Of a stretch of 64,000 nucleotides of DNA, positions 21,647-32,448 are shown in pieces; the stretch's first letter is position 1, and each line of letters starts with the position of its first letter. Source of the stretch: Citrobacter sp. Awk 4 (GTDB lineage Bacteria > Pseudomonadota > Gammaproteobacteria > Enterobacterales > Enterobacteriaceae); the NCBI RefSeq assembly GCF_028069725.1, contig NZ_JANEWG010000012.1, forward strand, positions 43,324 through 107,323. Direction: 5' to 3'. The notes beneath the pieces were generated by a model. It worked only from the letters and a program-made list of their open reading frames with translations, did not search any database and was not told where the DNA came from. Made by a program: the position numbers and the translations under genes.

Positions 21647-21949
21647 ATGGAACTGACTCCCCGAGAAAAAGACAAGCTATTGCTCTTTACCGCTGCACTG
21701 GTGGCAGAGCGTCGCCTGGCCCGCGGGCTTCAACTGAATTACCCGGAATCTGTGGCATTGATTAGTGCATTCATTATGGAAGGCGCGCGTGACGGAAAAA
21801 GCGTGGCCGCACTGATGGATGAGGGTCGCCATGTCCTGACGCGCGAACAGGTGATGGAGGGCGTGCCGGAGATGATCCCGGATATTCAGGTTGAAGCCAC
21901 CTTTCCGGACGGATCAAAGCTGGTCACCGTCCACAATCCGATCGTGTAA
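21647..21949 (+). CDS. ureA: Urease subunit gamma
   Basis: The 100-aa gamma subunit of the three-subunit urease is recognised from [20 protein letters not shown] and [20 protein letters not shown]. It assembles with UreB and UreC in an (ABC)3 enzyme that hydrolyses urea to ammonia and carbamate. It is 10 bp downstream of ureD and 9 bp upstream of ureB. Confidence 0.97.
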   Translation: MELTPREKDKLLLFTAALVAERRLARGLQLNYPESVALISAFIMEGARDGKSVAALMDEGRHVLTREQVMEGVPEMIPDIQVEATFPDGSKLVTVHNPIV

Positions 21950-21958
21950 GGAGCAACG

Positions 21959-22279
21959 ATGATTCCTGGCGAATACAAGATCTCCGCAGGGAAGATCGCG
22001 ATCAACGAAGGACGGGAAACCTGCACAGTTGTGGTGGAGAATCATGGCGATCGCCCGATCCAGGTTGGATCGCACTACCACTTTTACGAAGTGAATCCGG
22101 CACTGCACTTTACCCGCGAGGCTGCGCGCGGTTTTCGTCTGAACATTCCTGCAGGCACCGCAGTGCGTTTTGAGCCGGGGCAAAAGCGGGAGGTCGAACT
22201 GGTGCGCGTAGCCGGCGCGCAACGCATTTTTGGCTTTCGCGGTGAGGTGATGGGGCCACTGGAGGCAGGCGATGAGTGA
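21959..22279 (+). CDS. ureB: Urease subunit beta
   Basis: The 106-aa beta subunit starts [20 protein letters not shown] and contains [19 protein letters not shown] and [18 protein letters not shown], standard family blocks. It overlaps the ureC start by 8 bp, suggesting coupled translation. Confidence 0.97.
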   Translation: MIPGEYKISAGKIAINEGRETCTVVVENHGDRPIQVGSHYHFYEVNPALHFTREAARGFRLNIPAGTAVRFEPGQKREVELVRVAGAQRIFGFRGEVMGPLEAGDE

Positions 22280-23975
22280 GATTGCCCGACAGGCATATGC
22301 CGATATGTTCGGCCCAACAACCGGCGATAAAGTGCGTCTGGCTGATACCGAATTGTGGATCGAAGTGGAAAACGATCTCACCACTTATGGTGAAGAAGTA
22401 AAGTTCGGCGGCGGCAAAGTGATCCGCGACGGTATGGGGCAAGGTCAGATGCGCGCCGACGCGTGTGTGGATCTGGTGATCACCAATGCGCTGATCGTCG
22501 ATCACTGGGGGATCGTTAAAGCGGATATCGGTATTAAAGATGGTCGGATCTGCGCCATCGGCAAAGCCGGTAACCCGGATATTCAGTCCAATGTCACGAT
22601 CCCTGTCGGCGTCGGAACTGAAGCGATCGCCGGTGAAGGCAAGATCGTCACTCCTGGCGGGGTGGATACGCACATTCACTGGATCTGCCCCCAGCAGGCG
22701 GAAGAGGCGCTGGTGTCTGGCGTGACGACGATGATCGGCGGAGGTACCGGCCCCGCCGCGGGCACCAATGCCACCACCTGTACGCCAGGACCGTGGTATA
22801 TCGCCCGAATGCTACAGGCGGCAGATACACTACCGGTGAATATCGGTTTGCTTGGCAAAGGCAATGGATCTCATCCCGACACGCTTCGCGAGCAGATCAC
22901 CGCTGGAGCTATCGGTCTAAAGATCCATGAAGACTGGGGCGCAACGCCCGCAGCTATCAACTGCGCACTGACCGTGGCTGAGGAGATGGACATTCAGGTG
23001 GCGCTGCACAGCGACACGCTGAACGAGTCCGGTTTTGTCGAAGATACGCTGGCAGCGATTGGCGATCGCACGATTCATACTTTTCACACTGAAGGCGCGG
23101 GCGGCGGTCATGCGCCAGATATCATCACCGCCTGCGCGCACGCCAATATCCTCCCCTCTTCCACCAATCCGACGTTACCGTATACCGTCAACACCATTGA
23201 CGAGCATCTCGACATGCTGATGGTCTGCCACCATCTCGACCCGGATATCGCCGAAGATGTGGCGTTTGCTGAATCGCGCATTCGTCGGGAGACCATCGCC
23301 GCCGAAGATGTACTGCATGATATCGGCGCGTTTTCTCTGACCTCGTCCGATTCTCAGGCGATGGGGCGCGTTGGCGAAGTGATCCTGCGAACCTGGCAGG
23401 TGGCGCACCGAATGAAGGTACAACGCGGTCCTCTGGCTGAAGAGTCGGGAGACAACGATAACCTGCGCGTCAAACGTTATATCGCCAAGTACACCATTAA
23501 CCCGGCGCTGACTCACGGCATTGCACATGAAGTGGGTTCTATCGAACCCGGCAAGCTGGCGGATCTGGTGCTCTGGTCTCCGGCCTTTTTCGGTGTAAAG
23601 CCCGCAACGATCGTGAAAGGCGGGATGATCGTCTGCGCGCCGATGGGCGACATCAACGCCTCGATTCCAACACCGCAGCCCGTGCATTACCGCACGATGT
23701 TCGGGGCGCTCGGCGCCGCACGTCATCACACTCGCCTGACGTTCCTTTCGCAGGCCGCCGCAGAAAATGGCGTGGCGCAACGGCTCAATTTACGCAGCGC
23801 AACTGCCGTAGTGACAGGCTGCCGGACGGTGAAAAAAGCCGACATGATCCACAACAGCCTGCAACCTAATATTACCGTTGATGCCCAGACCTACGAGGTC
23901 CGCATCGACGGTGAACTCATTACCAGCGAACCGGCGGACGTGCTGCCGATGGCGCAACGCTATTTTTTATTTTGA
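22272..23975 (+). CDS. ureC: Urease subunit alpha (catalytic, nickel-binding)
   Basis: UreC holds the dinuclear nickel centre. All key residues are present at their Klebsiella positions: His134 and His136 (DTHIHW), the lysine to be carbamylated Lys217 and His219 (GLKIHEDWG), His246 (ALHSDT), His272 ([13 protein letters not shown]), the flap Cys319-His320 (MVCHH) and Asp360 (SSDSQAMGR). At 567 aa it is full length, so the enzyme should be functional given nickel and the accessory proteins. Confidence 0.98.
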   Translation: MSEIARQAYADMFGPTTGDKVRLADTELWIEVENDLTTYGEEVKFGGGKVIRDGMGQGQMRADACVDLVITNALIVDHWGIVKADIGIKDGRICAIGKAGNPDIQSNVTIPVGVGTEAIAGEGKIVTPGGVDTHIHWICPQQAEEALVSGVTTMIGGGTGPAAGTNATTCTPGPWYIARMLQAADTLPVNIGLLGKGNGSHPDTLREQITAGAIGLKIHEDWGATPAAINCALTVAEEMDIQVALHSDTLNESGFVEDTLAAIGDRTIHTFHTEGAGGGHAPDIITACAHANILPSSTNPTLPYTVNTIDEHLDMLMVCHHLDPDIAEDVAFAESRIRRETIAAEDVLHDIGAFSLTSSDSQAMGRVGEVILRTWQVAHRMKVQRGPLAEESGDNDNLRVKRYIAKYTINPALTHGIAHEVGSIEPGKLADLVLWSPAFFGVKPATIVKGGMIVCAPMGDINASIPTPQPVHYRTMFGALGAARHHTRLTFLSQAAAENGVAQRLNLRSATAVVTGCRTVKKADMIHNSLQPNITVDAQTYEVRIDGELITSEPADVLPMAQRYFLF

Positions 23976-23984
23976 GGAGACGAG

Positions 23985-24443
23985 ATGCTGTTTCTGACCC
24001 AACGTATTGAAACACCTGCTGCGGTGACTGCCACGCTAACACTACCCATTGATGTACGTGTGAAAAGCCGGGCGAAAGTACAGCTAAACGACGGGCGAGA
24101 AGCGGGATTATGCTTGCCGCGTGGCCTGCTACTGCGCGGCGGCGATCGCCTGAGTACCGATGACGGCTCCGAGGTCGTGGAGATCATCGCCGCTAACGAA
24201 GGCGTTTCGGTGGTGCGCTGTGCCGATCCGTTCCTGCTCGCCAAAGCCTGCTATCACCTCGGCAATCGCCATGTGCCGTTGCAGATCCTGCCGGACGAGT
24301 TGCGCTATCACCACGATCACGTACTGGACGATATGCTGCGCCAGTTCCACCTGGAGGTCACCTTCGCCCATCTACCGTTTGAACCCGAGGCAGGCGCGTA
24401 TGCCAGCGAATCCCACGGCCATCACCCTGGTCATGCGCACTGA
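23985..24443 (+). CDS. ureE: Urease accessory protein UreE (nickel metallochaperone)
   Basis: The 152-aa protein has the UreE N-terminal peptide-binding domain and a C-terminal metal-binding domain with [13 protein letters not shown]. Its tail [11 protein letters not shown] is histidine-rich, as in Klebsiella UreE but shorter, and should bind extra nickel ions. Its stop overlaps the ureF start (TGATG). Confidence 0.95.
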   Translation: MLFLTQRIETPAAVTATLTLPIDVRVKSRAKVQLNDGREAGLCLPRGLLLRGGDRLSTDDGSEVVEIIAANEGVSVVRCADPFLLAKACYHLGNRHVPLQILPDELRYHHDHVLDDMLRQFHLEVTFAHLPFEPEAGAYASESHGHHPGHAH

Positions 24444-25114
24444 TGCGTGAAACTCAACAGCTGCGCCTGATGCAGCTCGCCAGTAGCAGCTTACCAGTGG
24501 GATCGTTTACCTGGTCCCAGGGACTGGAGTGGGCAGTGGAAAGCGGCTGGGTAAAAAACGTGGACGAATTTGCCCGCTGGCAGACGCAGCAAATGGAGCG
24601 GAATTTTTTTACTGTCGATCTGCCGCTGTTCGCCCGGATATCCCGCGCCTGCGAACAGGACGATATCGTCGCCGCCCGCCGCTGGACGGCGTATCTGCTG
24701 GCCTGTAGGGAAACTCGCGAACTGCGTGCAGAAGAGCGCAACAGAGGCGCTGCGTTCACAAGGCTGGTGGTGGACTGGATTGCGGACTGCCCGTCGCCGT
24801 GGCGCGTACTCATGGCTGACAGCCAACTTTGCGGTATGGCCTGGCTTGGTGTGCAGTGGCGAATTCCGCTCCCGGACCTGGCGTTAAGCCTCGGATACAG
24901 CTGGATAGAGAGCGCCGTGATGGCCGGGGTTAAACTGGTGCCGTTTGGCCAACAGGCGGCGCAGCGTTTGATTCTTGCGCTTTGCGAACACTTCGCGCAG
25001 GGCATGATCCAGGCACTACAGTGCCCCGATGAAAATCTGGGTTCTGCAACGCCGCTGGCCGCCATCGCTTCTGCCCGTCACGAAACCCAATATTGCCGTT
25101 TATTTCGCTCCTGA
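24443..25114 (+). CDS. ureF: Urease accessory protein UreF
   Basis: UreF is the GTPase-regulating member of the UreDFG activation complex. The 223-aa sequence has [20 protein letters not shown] at the start, [12 protein letters not shown] in the middle and a C-terminal [14 protein letters not shown], all typical. Start ATG overlaps the ureE stop; ureG begins 9 bp after its own stop. Confidence 0.95.
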   Translation: MRETQQLRLMQLASSSLPVGSFTWSQGLEWAVESGWVKNVDEFARWQTQQMERNFFTVDLPLFARISRACEQDDIVAARRWTAYLLACRETRELRAEERNRGAAFTRLVVDWIADCPSPWRVLMADSQLCGMAWLGVQWRIPLPDLALSLGYSWIESAVMAGVKLVPFGQQAAQRLILALCEHFAQGMIQALQCPDENLGSATPLAAIASARHETQYCRLFRS

Positions 25115-25123
25115 GGAGAGACA

Positions 25124-25741
25124 ATGACTGAATATAAACATCCCCTGCGCGTTGGCGTGGGCGGCCCGGTCGGTTCCGGTAAAACCGCCCTGCTGGAAGC
25201 GTTATGCAAAGCCATGCGCGAGACGTATCAGCTGGCCGTGGTGACCAACGACATTTACACCAAAGAAGATCAGCGCATCCTCACCGAAGCAGGCGCGCTG
25301 GCACCGGAGAGGATTGTCGGGGTTGAAACCGGCGGCTGTCCGCATACCGCTATCCGTGAAGACGCTTCGATGAATCTGGCGGCGGTAGAAGCGTTAAGCG
25401 AAAAATTCGGCAATCTGGATCTGATTTTTGTGGAGAGCGGCGGCGACAACCTGAGCGCCACCTTTAGCCCGGAATTAGCGGATCTGACGATCTATGTGAT
25501 CGACGTCGCCGAAGGTGAAAAGATCCCGCGCAAAGGCGGACCGGGGATCACCAAATCCGATTTTCTGGTGATCAACAAAACCGATCTCGCCCCTTACGTA
25601 GGCGCTTCGCTGGAGGTGATGGAACGGGACACAATGCGTATGCGCGGCGAGCGCCCGTGGACGTTTACCAATTTAAAAACGGGCAACGGTCTGGCGACGA
25701 TTATTGAATTCTTAGAAGAAAAAGGGATGCTGCGCGTGTAA
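25124..25741 (+). CDS. ureG: Urease accessory GTPase UreG
   Basis: UreG is the SIMIBI-class GTPase that delivers nickel to urease. The 205-aa protein has the P-loop [15 protein letters not shown], the Cys-Pro-His metal site ([13 protein letters not shown]), [18 protein letters not shown] and the NKTDLA base-recognition motif. It ends the operon, and a REP element separates it from the convergent tsaD. Confidence 0.97.
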   Translation: MTEYKHPLRVGVGGPVGSGKTALLEALCKAMRETYQLAVVTNDIYTKEDQRILTEAGALAPERIVGVETGGCPHTAIREDASMNLAAVEALSEKFGNLDLIFVESGGDNLSATFSPELADLTIYVIDVAEGEKIPRKGGPGITKSDFLVINKTDLAPYVGASLEVMERDTMRMRGERPWTFTNLKTGNGLATIIEFLEEKGMLRV

Positions 25742-25764
25742 TTGCCCGGTGGTGGCGAGTTTTG

Positions 25765-25801
25765 TTTGCCGGACAAGGCGCTTACGCCGCCATCCGGCAA
25801 A
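25765..25801. repeat. REP element between ureG and tsaD
   Basis: TTTGCCGGACAAGGCGCTTA continuing CGCCGCCATCCGGCAAA is a REP palindrome in the 66-bp gap between convergent genes. A diverged half (TTGCCCGGTGGTGGCGAG) precedes it, suggesting a remnant of a second unit. Confidence 0.85.
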
Positions 25802-25807
25802 CACACA

Positions 25808-26821
25808 TTACGCTGCAGGCAATTCTGCCAGAGGCCAGCGTGGACGCACGGTCACTCCGAGATCTGCCGTAGCTCCAGCTTTAAAACGCACCATCCCGGC
25901 ATAGGCGATCATCGCGCCGTTATCCGTACAAAACTCCGGGCGCGCATAAAATACTTCGCCACGACGCTTTTGCATCATCTCGGCAAGCTTAGCGCGCAGC
26001 GTGCGGTTGGCGCTCACGCCGCCCGCCATCACCAGACGTTTGAAGCCGGTCTGATCCAGCGCGCGTTTGCACTTGATCATCAGCGTATCCACCACCGCGT
26101 CCTCAAACGCTCGGGCGATATCAGCACGGGTCTGATCGTCATCGCCATTACTGCGAATCGTGTTGGCCGCAAAGGTCTTCAGGCCGGAGAAGCTGAAGTC
26201 CAGCCCCGGGCGATCGGTCATCGGACGTGGGAAAACAAAACGCCCGGCAGTCCCCTGGGCTGCCATTTTCGACAACATCGGGCCGCCAGGATAATCGAGC
26301 CCCAGCAGTTTGGCTGTTTTATCAAAGGCTTCGCCCGCCGCATCATCAATGGACTCGCCCAGCAGTTCGTACTGACCGACCCCTGTCACGCTGATGAGCT
26401 GAGTGTGGCCGCCAGAAACCAGCAGCGCGACAAACGGAAATTCCGGCGGATTCTCTTCCAGCATCGGAGCCAGCAGATGACCTTCCATATGATGCACAGG
26501 GATAGCAGGAACATTCCACGCAAAGGCCAGTGAACGCCCAACGGTTGCGCCGACCAGCAGCGCGCCGACCAGACCCGGCCCCGCGGTATACGCCACCGCA
26601 TCAATTTCTTTCGCCGTTAAACCCGCTTCTTTCAGCGCTGCCTGGATCAACGGTACGGTTTTGCGCACGTGATCGCGCGAGGCCAGTTCAGGCACCACGC
26701 CGCCGTAGTCAGCATGCAATTTCACCTGACTATACAATTGGTTGGCCAACAGACCCGTTTCATCGTCGTAAATGGCGATGCCGGTTTCATCGCAGGATGT
26801 CTCAATACCCAATACACGCAT
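25808..26821 (-). CDS. tsaD: tRNA N6-threonylcarbamoyltransferase TsaD (YgjD)
   Basis: TsaD, with TsaB and TsaE, transfers the threonylcarbamoyl group to A37 of ANN-decoding tRNAs. The 337-aa protein has the ASKHA fold signatures [12 protein letters not shown], the metal-binding histidines in [13 protein letters not shown], and SGGHTQL and [12 protein letters not shown]. Divergent from rpsU, as in E. coli. Confidence 0.97.
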   Translation of the reverse strand: MRVLGIETSCDETGIAIYDDETGLLANQLYSQVKLHADYGGVVPELASRDHVRKTVPLIQAALKEAGLTAKEIDAVAYTAGPGLVGALLVGATVGRSLAFAWNVPAIPVHHMEGHLLAPMLEENPPEFPFVALLVSGGHTQLISVTGVGQYELLGESIDDAAGEAFDKTAKLLGLDYPGGPMLSKMAAQGTAGRFVFPRPMTDRPGLDFSFSGLKTFAANTIRSNGDDDQTRADIARAFEDAVVDTLMIKCKRALDQTGFKRLVMAGGVSANRTLRAKLAEMMQKRRGEVFYARPEFCTDNGAMIAYAGMVRFKAGATADLGVTVRPRWPLAELPAA

Positions 26822-26904
26822 GACTTATTCTACCTCGCTCTATTACCGCGCAGTGTAGGACCAATGCGGGTTGATGTAAAACTTTGTTCGCCCCTGGAAG
26901 AAGC

Positions 26905-26935
26905 CTCGTGTATACTCCTCACCCTTATAAAAGTC
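26905..26935 (+). promoter_or_regulatory. Promoter region of the rpsU-dnaG-rpoD operon
   Basis: A strong -10 hexamer TATACT at 26911-26916 and a second TTATAA-type hexamer at about 26926 lie 130-150 bp upstream of rpsU, where E. coli has the operon promoters. I cannot assign the -35 elements with confidence. The rest of the 237-bp tsaD-rpsU gap shows no gene. Confidence 0.5.
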
Positions 26936-27019
26936 CCTTTCAAAAAAGGCCGCGGTGCTTTACAAAGCAGCAGCAATTGCAGTAAAATTCCGCACCATTT
27001 TGAAATAAGCTGGCGTTGA

Positions 27020-27274
<255 letters not shown>

Positions 27275-27322
27275 GTCTTCTGAGGGTCGCGGCCCTCAAT
27301 TCAGACCGAGTTGTAGTTGTAA

Positions 27323-27357
27323 GGCCGTGCTTCCGAAAGGAATGCGCGGCTTATTTT
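27323..27357 (+). terminator. Partial terminator between rpsU and dnaG
   Basis: GGCCGTGCTTCC-GAAA-GGAATGCGCGGC followed by TTATTTTCG forms a hairpin in the 115-bp spacer. It corresponds to the known T1 attenuator that makes rpsU more abundant than dnaG in E. coli. Confidence 0.75.
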
Positions 27358-27389
27358 CGTTTATGAGTTTTAAAAAATAAACGGGGCCT

Positions 27390-29135
27390 ATGGCTGGACG
27401 AATCCCACGCGTATTTATCAATGACCTGCTGGCGCGCACCGACATCGTCGATCTCATCGACGCACGGGTGAAGCTAAAAAAACAGGGCAAAAATTACCAT
27501 GCGTGCTGTCCGTTCCATAACGAAAAAACCCCCTCTTTCACCGTAAACGGTGAAAAACAGTTTTATCACTGCTTTGGATGTGGCGCGCACGGTAACGCCG
27601 TCGATTTTCTCATGAACTACGACAAACTCGAGTTTGTGGAAACGGTCGAAGAGCTGGCTGCGATGCACAATCTTGAAGTGCCCTATGAAGCAGGCAACGG
27701 CCCCAGTCAGATAGAGCGCCATCAACGGCAAAGTCTTTATCAATTGATGGACGGTCTGAACACATTTTATCAACAGTCTTTGATGCAACCCGCCGCTACC
27801 CCCGCGCGCCAGTATCTGGAAAAGCGAGGATTAAGTCGCGACGTGATCGCCCGTTTTGCCATTGGTTTTGCGCCCCCCGGCTGGGACAACGTCCTGAAAC
27901 GGTTTGGCGACAATGCTGATAATCGCAAATCGCTGGTTGATGCGGGTATGTTGGTTACCAACGATCAGGGACGCAGTTACGACCGCTTCCGCGAACGGGT
28001 GATGTTCCCCATCCGCGATAAGCGTGGACGGGTGATTGGTTTTGGTGGTCGTGTATTGGGCGATGCCCTGCCGAAATACCTGAACTCCCCGGAAACCGAT
28101 ATTTTTCATAAAGGCCGTCAGTTGTATGGCCTTTACGAAGCCCAGCAGGATAACGCTGACCCACAGCGCCTGTTAGTGGTGGAAGGCTATATGGATGTGG
28201 TAGCGCTGGCGCAATACGGCATTAATTACGCCGTGGCGTCTCTTGGGACATCGACCACTGCCGATCACATCCAGCTGTTATTCCGTGCGACGAACAACGT
28301 CATTTGCTGTTACGACGGTGACCGTGCCGGACGCGATGCCGCATGGCGAGCGCTGGAAACCGCGCTGCCTTATATGACGGATGGTCGCCAGTTACGCTTT
28401 ATGTTCTTACCTGACGGTGAAGATCCTGACACGCTGGTGCGTAAAGAAGGTAAAGAAGCGTTTGAAGCCCGGATGGAGCAGGCATTACCGCTCTCCGCGT
28501 TTTTGTTTAACAGCCTGCTGCCGCAAGTGGACTTGAGTACCCCGGACGGACGTGCCCAGCTCAGTACGCTGGCGCTGCCGTTAATCACGCAGGTGCCGGG
28601 TGAAACGCTGCGTATTTATTTGCGACAGGAACTGGGCAACAAGCTCGGCATTCTGGATGACAGCCAGCTTGAACGATTAATGCCTAAATTGTCCGAAAGT
28701 GGTGCTTCCCGGCCAGCTCCGCAGCTAAAACGCACGACCATGCGTATACTGATAGGGTTACTGGTGCAAAATCCAGATTTAGCACCGTTGGTTCCACCGC
28801 TTGCTGGGCTGGATCCAAAAAAATTGCCAGGACTTGGCTTATTTGTAGAACTGGTCAACACTTGTCTGTCTCAGCCAGGTCTGACCACTGGGCAACTTTT
28901 AGAGCATTATCGCGGCACAAATGATGCGGCGACCCTTGAAAAATTGTCGATGTGGGACGATATAGCAGATAAGGATATCGCAGAAAAAACCTTCACCGAC
29001 TCACTCAACCATATGTTTGATTCGATGCTTGAGCTGCGCCAGGAAGAGTTGATAGCTCGTGAGCGCACACACGGTTTAAGCAGCGAAGAACGCCGGGAAC
29101 TCTGGACGCTAAACCAGGAACTGGCGAAGAAATAA
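27390..29135 (+). CDS. dnaG: DNA primase
   Basis: DnaG makes RNA primers for replication. The 581-aa protein has the CHC2 zinc-binding domain (Cys40, His43, Cys61, Cys64), the RNA polymerase core with the TOPRIM motifs VVEGYMDVVAL and CCYDGDRAGRDAA, and the C-terminal helicase-binding domain. It lies between rpsU and rpoD; in E. coli dnaG expression is kept low by the upstream terminator, a weak ribosome-binding site and mRNA processing. Confidence 0.98.
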   Translation: MAGRIPRVFINDLLARTDIVDLIDARVKLKKQGKNYHACCPFHNEKTPSFTVNGEKQFYHCFGCGAHGNAVDFLMNYDKLEFVETVEELAAMHNLEVPYEAGNGPSQIERHQRQSLYQLMDGLNTFYQQSLMQPAATPARQYLEKRGLSRDVIARFAIGFAPPGWDNVLKRFGDNADNRKSLVDAGMLVTNDQGRSYDRFRERVMFPIRDKRGRVIGFGGRVLGDALPKYLNSPETDIFHKGRQLYGLYEAQQDNADPQRLLVVEGYMDVVALAQYGINYAVASLGTSTTADHIQLLFRATNNVICCYDGDRAGRDAAWRALETALPYMTDGRQLRFMFLPDGEDPDTLVRKEGKEAFEARMEQALPLSAFLFNSLLPQVDLSTPDGRAQLSTLALPLITQVPGETLRIYLRQELGNKLGILDDSQLERLMPKLSESGASRPAPQLKRTTMRILIGLLVQNPDLAPLVPPLAGLDPKKLPGLGLFVELVNTCLSQPGLTTGQLLEHYRGTNDAATLEKLSMWDDIADKDIAEKTFTDSLNHMFDSMLELRQEELIARERTHGLSSEERRELWTLNQELAKK

Positions 29136-29300
29136 GTGAAAGACAAAAGTATTTAACGGCTTAAGTGCCGAATATCGATCGGGAAGCCCCCGACAGCCGC
29201 ACTGAGAGGCAGCGGCACAAATATAAGTACGCCCTCGTTTTGCCGTTGGCGGTTTAACCGCCCAACACCAATCAAACGAATTAAGTGTGGATACCGTCTT

Positions 29301-31148
29301 ATGGAGCAAAACCCGCAGTCACAGCTGAAGCTTCTTGTCCAACGTGGTAAGGAGCAAGGCTATCTGACCTATGCCGAGGTCAATGACCATCTGCCGGAAG
29401 ATATCGTCGATTCAGATCAAATCGAAGACATCATCCAAATGATCAATGACATGGGTATTCAGGTGATGGAAGAAGCACCGGATGCCGATGATCTGCTGCT
29501 TGCTGAAAACACCAACAGCACCGATGAAGACGCGGAAGAAGCTGCGGCTCAGGTTCTCTCCAGCGTGGAATCTGAAATCGGTCGTACAACTGACCCGGTA
29601 CGCATGTATATGCGTGAAATGGGCACAGTTGAACTGTTAACCCGTGAAGGCGAAATTGACATCGCTAAACGCATCGAAGACGGGATTAACCAGGTTCAAT
29701 GCTCCGTTGCCGAGTATCCGGAAGCCATTACCTATCTGCTTGAACAGTACGATCGCGTTGAAGCTGAAGAAGCGCGTCTGTCCGATCTGATCACCGGTTT
29801 TGTTGACCCGAACGCGGAAGAAGACCTGGCACCTACCGCCACTCACGTCGGTTCTGAACTCTCTCAGGAAGAGCTGGATGACGACGAAGATGAAGACGAA
29901 GAAGACGGCGACGACGATAGCAGCGACGACGACAACAGCATCGACCCTGAACTGGCACGCGAAAAATTCGCAGAATTGCGTACACAGTACGAAGTCACCC
30001 GCGACACCATCAAAGCGAAAGGCCGCAGCCATGCCGCTGCACAAGCTGAGATTCAGAAGCTTTCTGAAGTGTTCAAACAGTTCCGCCTGGTGCCAAAACA
30101 GTTCGACTACCTGGTAAACAGCATGCGCGTCATGATGGATCGCGTCCGTACCCAGGAACGTCTGATCATGAAGCTCTGCGTTGAGCAGTGCAAAATGCCG
30201 AAGAAAAATTTCATCACGCTGTTCACGGGTAACGAAACCAGCGAAACCTGGTTCAACGCCGCAATCGCGATGAACAAACCGTGGTCTGAAAAACTGCACG
30301 ACGTGGCAGATGACGTTCACCGCGGTCTGCAAAAACTGCAGCAGATTGAAGAAGAAACTGGCCTGACTATCGAACAGGTAAAAGATATCAACCGTCGTAT
30401 GTCCATCGGTGAAGCGAAAGCCCGCCGTGCGAAAAAAGAGATGGTTGAAGCGAACTTGCGTCTGGTTATCTCCATCGCCAAAAAATACACCAACCGTGGC
30501 CTGCAGTTCCTCGATCTGATTCAGGAAGGCAACATTGGTCTGATGAAAGCGGTAGATAAATTCGAATACCGTCGTGGTTATAAGTTCTCCACCTATGCAA
30601 CCTGGTGGATCCGTCAGGCGATCACCCGCTCCATCGCGGATCAGGCGCGTACCATCCGTATCCCGGTACATATGATTGAGACCATCAACAAGCTCAACCG
30701 TATCTCCCGCCAGATGCTGCAAGAGATGGGGCGCGAACCGACGCCGGAAGAGCTGGCCGAGCGCATGCTGATGCCGGAAGACAAGATCCGTAAAGTGCTG
30801 AAGATCGCTAAAGAACCTATCTCCATGGAAACGCCGATCGGCGACGATGAAGATTCGCATCTGGGTGATTTCATCGAGGATACCACCCTCGAGCTGCCGC
30901 TGGACTCTGCCACCACCGAGAGCCTGCGTGCCGCAACGCACGACGTGCTGGCTGGCCTTACCGCGCGTGAAGCGAAAGTGCTGCGTATGCGTTTCGGTAT
31001 CGACATGAACACCGACCACACGCTGGAAGAAGTGGGTAAACAATTCGACGTAACCCGCGAACGTATCCGTCAGATCGAAGCGAAGGCGCTGCGTAAACTG
31101 CGTCACCCGAGCCGTTCTGAAGTGCTGCGTAGCTTCCTCGACGATTAA
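29301..31148 (+). CDS. rpoD: RNA polymerase sigma factor RpoD (sigma-70)
   Basis: The primary sigma factor, 615 aa. Region 1.1 (start to about 95), region 1.2, a strongly acidic stretch in the non-conserved region ([19 protein letters not shown], about residues 193-212), region 2 with [20 protein letters not shown], region 3 and region 4 with the helix-turn-helix [20 protein letters not shown] are all present. The 165-bp spacer after dnaG has small hairpins (for example near 29246-29264) and corresponds to the RNA-processing region of E. coli. A terminator follows. Confidence 0.98.
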   Translation: MEQNPQSQLKLLVQRGKEQGYLTYAEVNDHLPEDIVDSDQIEDIIQMINDMGIQVMEEAPDADDLLLAENTNSTDEDAEEAAAQVLSSVESEIGRTTDPVRMYMREMGTVELLTREGEIDIAKRIEDGINQVQCSVAEYPEAITYLLEQYDRVEAEEARLSDLITGFVDPNAEEDLAPTATHVGSELSQEELDDDEDEDEEDGDDDSSDDDNSIDPELAREKFAELRTQYEVTRDTIKAKGRSHAAAQAEIQKLSEVFKQFRLVPKQFDYLVNSMRVMMDRVRTQERLIMKLCVEQCKMPKKNFITLFTGNETSETWFNAAIAMNKPWSEKLHDVADDVHRGLQKLQQIEEETGLTIEQVKDINRRMSIGEAKARRAKKEMVEANLRLVISIAKKYTNRGLQFLDLIQEGNIGLMKAVDKFEYRRGYKFSTYATWWIRQAITRSIADQARTIRIPVHMIETINKLNRISRQMLQEMGREPTPEELAERMLMPEDKIRKVLKIAKEPISMETPIGDDEDSHLGDFIEDTTLELPLDSATTESLRAATHDVLAGLTAREAKVLRMRFGIDMNTDHTLEEVGKQFDVTRERIRQIEAKALRKLRHPSRSEVLRSFLDD

Positions 31149-31166
31149 TCGTTTTTCATTGTTCTT

Positions 31167-31191
31167 AAGCCCTCCTCGTGAGGGCTTTTTT
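31167..31191 (+). terminator. Intrinsic terminator after rpoD
   Basis: AAGCCCTC-CTCGT-GAGGGCTT followed by TTTTT, 19 bp after the rpoD stop. Confidence 0.9.
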
Positions 31192-31206
31192 ACAGGAGTA
31201 ACCCCC

Positions 31207-31773
31207 ATGCAACAAGGATGCTATTCACTCCCTGCACTGGTCCGCGCGCTCGATAACAATCAGCATGTTGAATACCTGTGGTTCTGGGGACATCAACCCT
31301 CCCCCAACGGCACGATTACCGCCTCTTGTTTCAGTCAGTGGTGGCAGAACTCGCCTTTCAGTCATAACGGTGTGGTATATGCCACGGCGGAGCACTGGAT
31401 GATGGCCGGGAAAGCACGTCTGTTTGGCGATGAGGCCATGCTGACGAAGATCCTCGCAGCGCAAACGCCCGCAGAAGCCAAAAAGCTGGGCCGCAAAGTC
31501 GCAGGATTTGACGAACGCCGCTGGCAGGAGAGCTGTTTCGAGCTGGTGTGTGAGGGCAATTACCATAAGTTTAGCCAGCACCCGGCGCTCAAATCATTTC
31601 TCCTCAGCACCGCCCCTCGTGTTCTGGTAGAAGCCAGCCCGGTCGATAAAATCTGGGGAATTGGTCTGGCAAAAGATCATCCGGATGCTGCAACACCGTC
31701 GCGCTGGCAGGGTGACAATCTGTTGGGATTTGCCCTTATGGAAGTCAGGGATCGCCTGACAAAAGAGTCATAA
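31207..31773 (+). CDS. NADAR-domain protein (YbiA-like N-glycosidase family)
   Basis: The 188-aa protein has the NADAR/DUF1768 signature: LWFWGHQ, SQWWQNSPFSHNGVVYATAEHWMMAGKA, CEGNYHKFSQHPALKSFLLSTAP, and WGIGL...WQGDNLLGFALMEVRD. The family contains N-glycosidases acting on riboflavin-pathway intermediates and on ADP-ribosylated guanine. ATG 31207 has AGGAG nine bases upstream. The gene sits between the rpoD terminator and mug, where E. coli K-12 has none, so it is an accessory chromosomal gene here. It is more distant from E. coli YbiA (160 aa) than an orthologue would be; the substrate is unknown. Confidence 0.85.
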   Translation: MQQGCYSLPALVRALDNNQHVEYLWFWGHQPSPNGTITASCFSQWWQNSPFSHNGVVYATAEHWMMAGKARLFGDEAMLTKILAAQTPAEAKKLGRKVAGFDERRWQESCFELVCEGNYHKFSQHPALKSFLLSTAPRVLVEASPVDKIWGIGLAKDHPDAATPSRWQGDNLLGFALMEVRDRLTKES

Positions 31774-31782
31774 TTCAACTTA

Positions 31783-31806
31783 CCCCCGGCTTGCGTCGGG
31801 GTTTTC
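31783..31806. terminator. Terminator between the NADAR gene and mug
   Basis: CCCCCG-GCTTGCGT-CGGGG followed by TTTT lies between two convergent genes. Confidence 0.75.
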
Positions 31807-31815
31807 ACGTCATAC

Positions 31816-32322
31816 TTAACGTCCGTGTCCCCTTAGCGCCTCATCCAGCTCCCGATAGGCTTCGACCAGCTTGTCCAGTGTGATCCGACTTAGCCCGCTG
31901 GTATTCGGTAACACCCATATCTGGGTCGCGCCAATACGCATCACCTGTTTGCCCCACTGTACGCCACGCTGACCAAATCCCTGTTCAAAAGCCTGCTTCC
32001 CAAGAATTGCCAGCGCTTGTGGCTGATAACGCTCGATCTTCTCAATCAGGTTGCGACCGCCGCTGTATAACTCTTCTCGCGAGACTTCATTCGCCTGTAC
32101 CGTCGGTCTGTCGACCAGTTTGGTCACGCCGCAGCGAAAATCCAGCAGGTGTTGCGCCTCTTCCGGTTTTAGCTGACGATCGGTAAATCCGGCCTGATGA
32201 ATCACCTTCCAGAAGCGGTTAGCAGGATGCGCAAACGGAAGCCCCGTCCCCGCCGAAGACAGTCCAGGGTTGATGCCGCAAAACACGACGCGAAGCCCCG
32301 ACGCCAGTATGTCCTTAACCAT
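31816..32322 (-). CDS. mug: G/U mismatch-specific DNA glycosylase
   Basis: Mug removes uracil and ethenocytosine from double-stranded DNA. The 168-aa protein has motif [11 protein letters not shown] with its catalytic Asn and matches E. coli Mug in length. In motif II the E. coli NPSGLSR, which inserts into the DNA helix, reads NTSGLSR here, a Pro-to-Thr change in an otherwise conserved loop. It is divergent from ileX. Confidence 0.96.
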   Translation of the reverse strand: MVKDILASGLRVVFCGINPGLSSAGTGLPFAHPANRFWKVIHQAGFTDRQLKPEEAQHLLDFRCGVTKLVDRPTVQANEVSREELYSGGRNLIEKIERYQPQALAILGKQAFEQGFGQRGVQWGKQVMRIGATQIWVLPNTSGLSRITLDKLVEAYRELDEALRGHGR

Positions 32323-32432
32323 AATACCTCCCCAAATAATGCAACAGAGGGGAAGTATAACGAATTGAAAATACGTTGTTTATAAAAACAGCATACGTAC
32401 GGTTATGGCTGGATTGCAGCACAGAGTTACTT

Positions 32433-32438
32433 TATAAT
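32433..32438 (+). promoter_or_regulatory. -10 box of the ileX promoter
   Basis: A perfect TATAAT stands 10 bp before the tRNA 5' end, with a C-rich stretch after it; no clear consensus -35 at 17 bp was found (TGGATT at 32410). Confidence 0.6.
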
Positions 32439-32448
32439 CCCTCGCCAC

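Noticed and set aside
29637..31208. 523-codon open frame antisense to rpoD
   Set aside because: rpoD is unmistakable on the other strand; the frame has no homology I recognise and arises from GC-biased codon use in rpoD.
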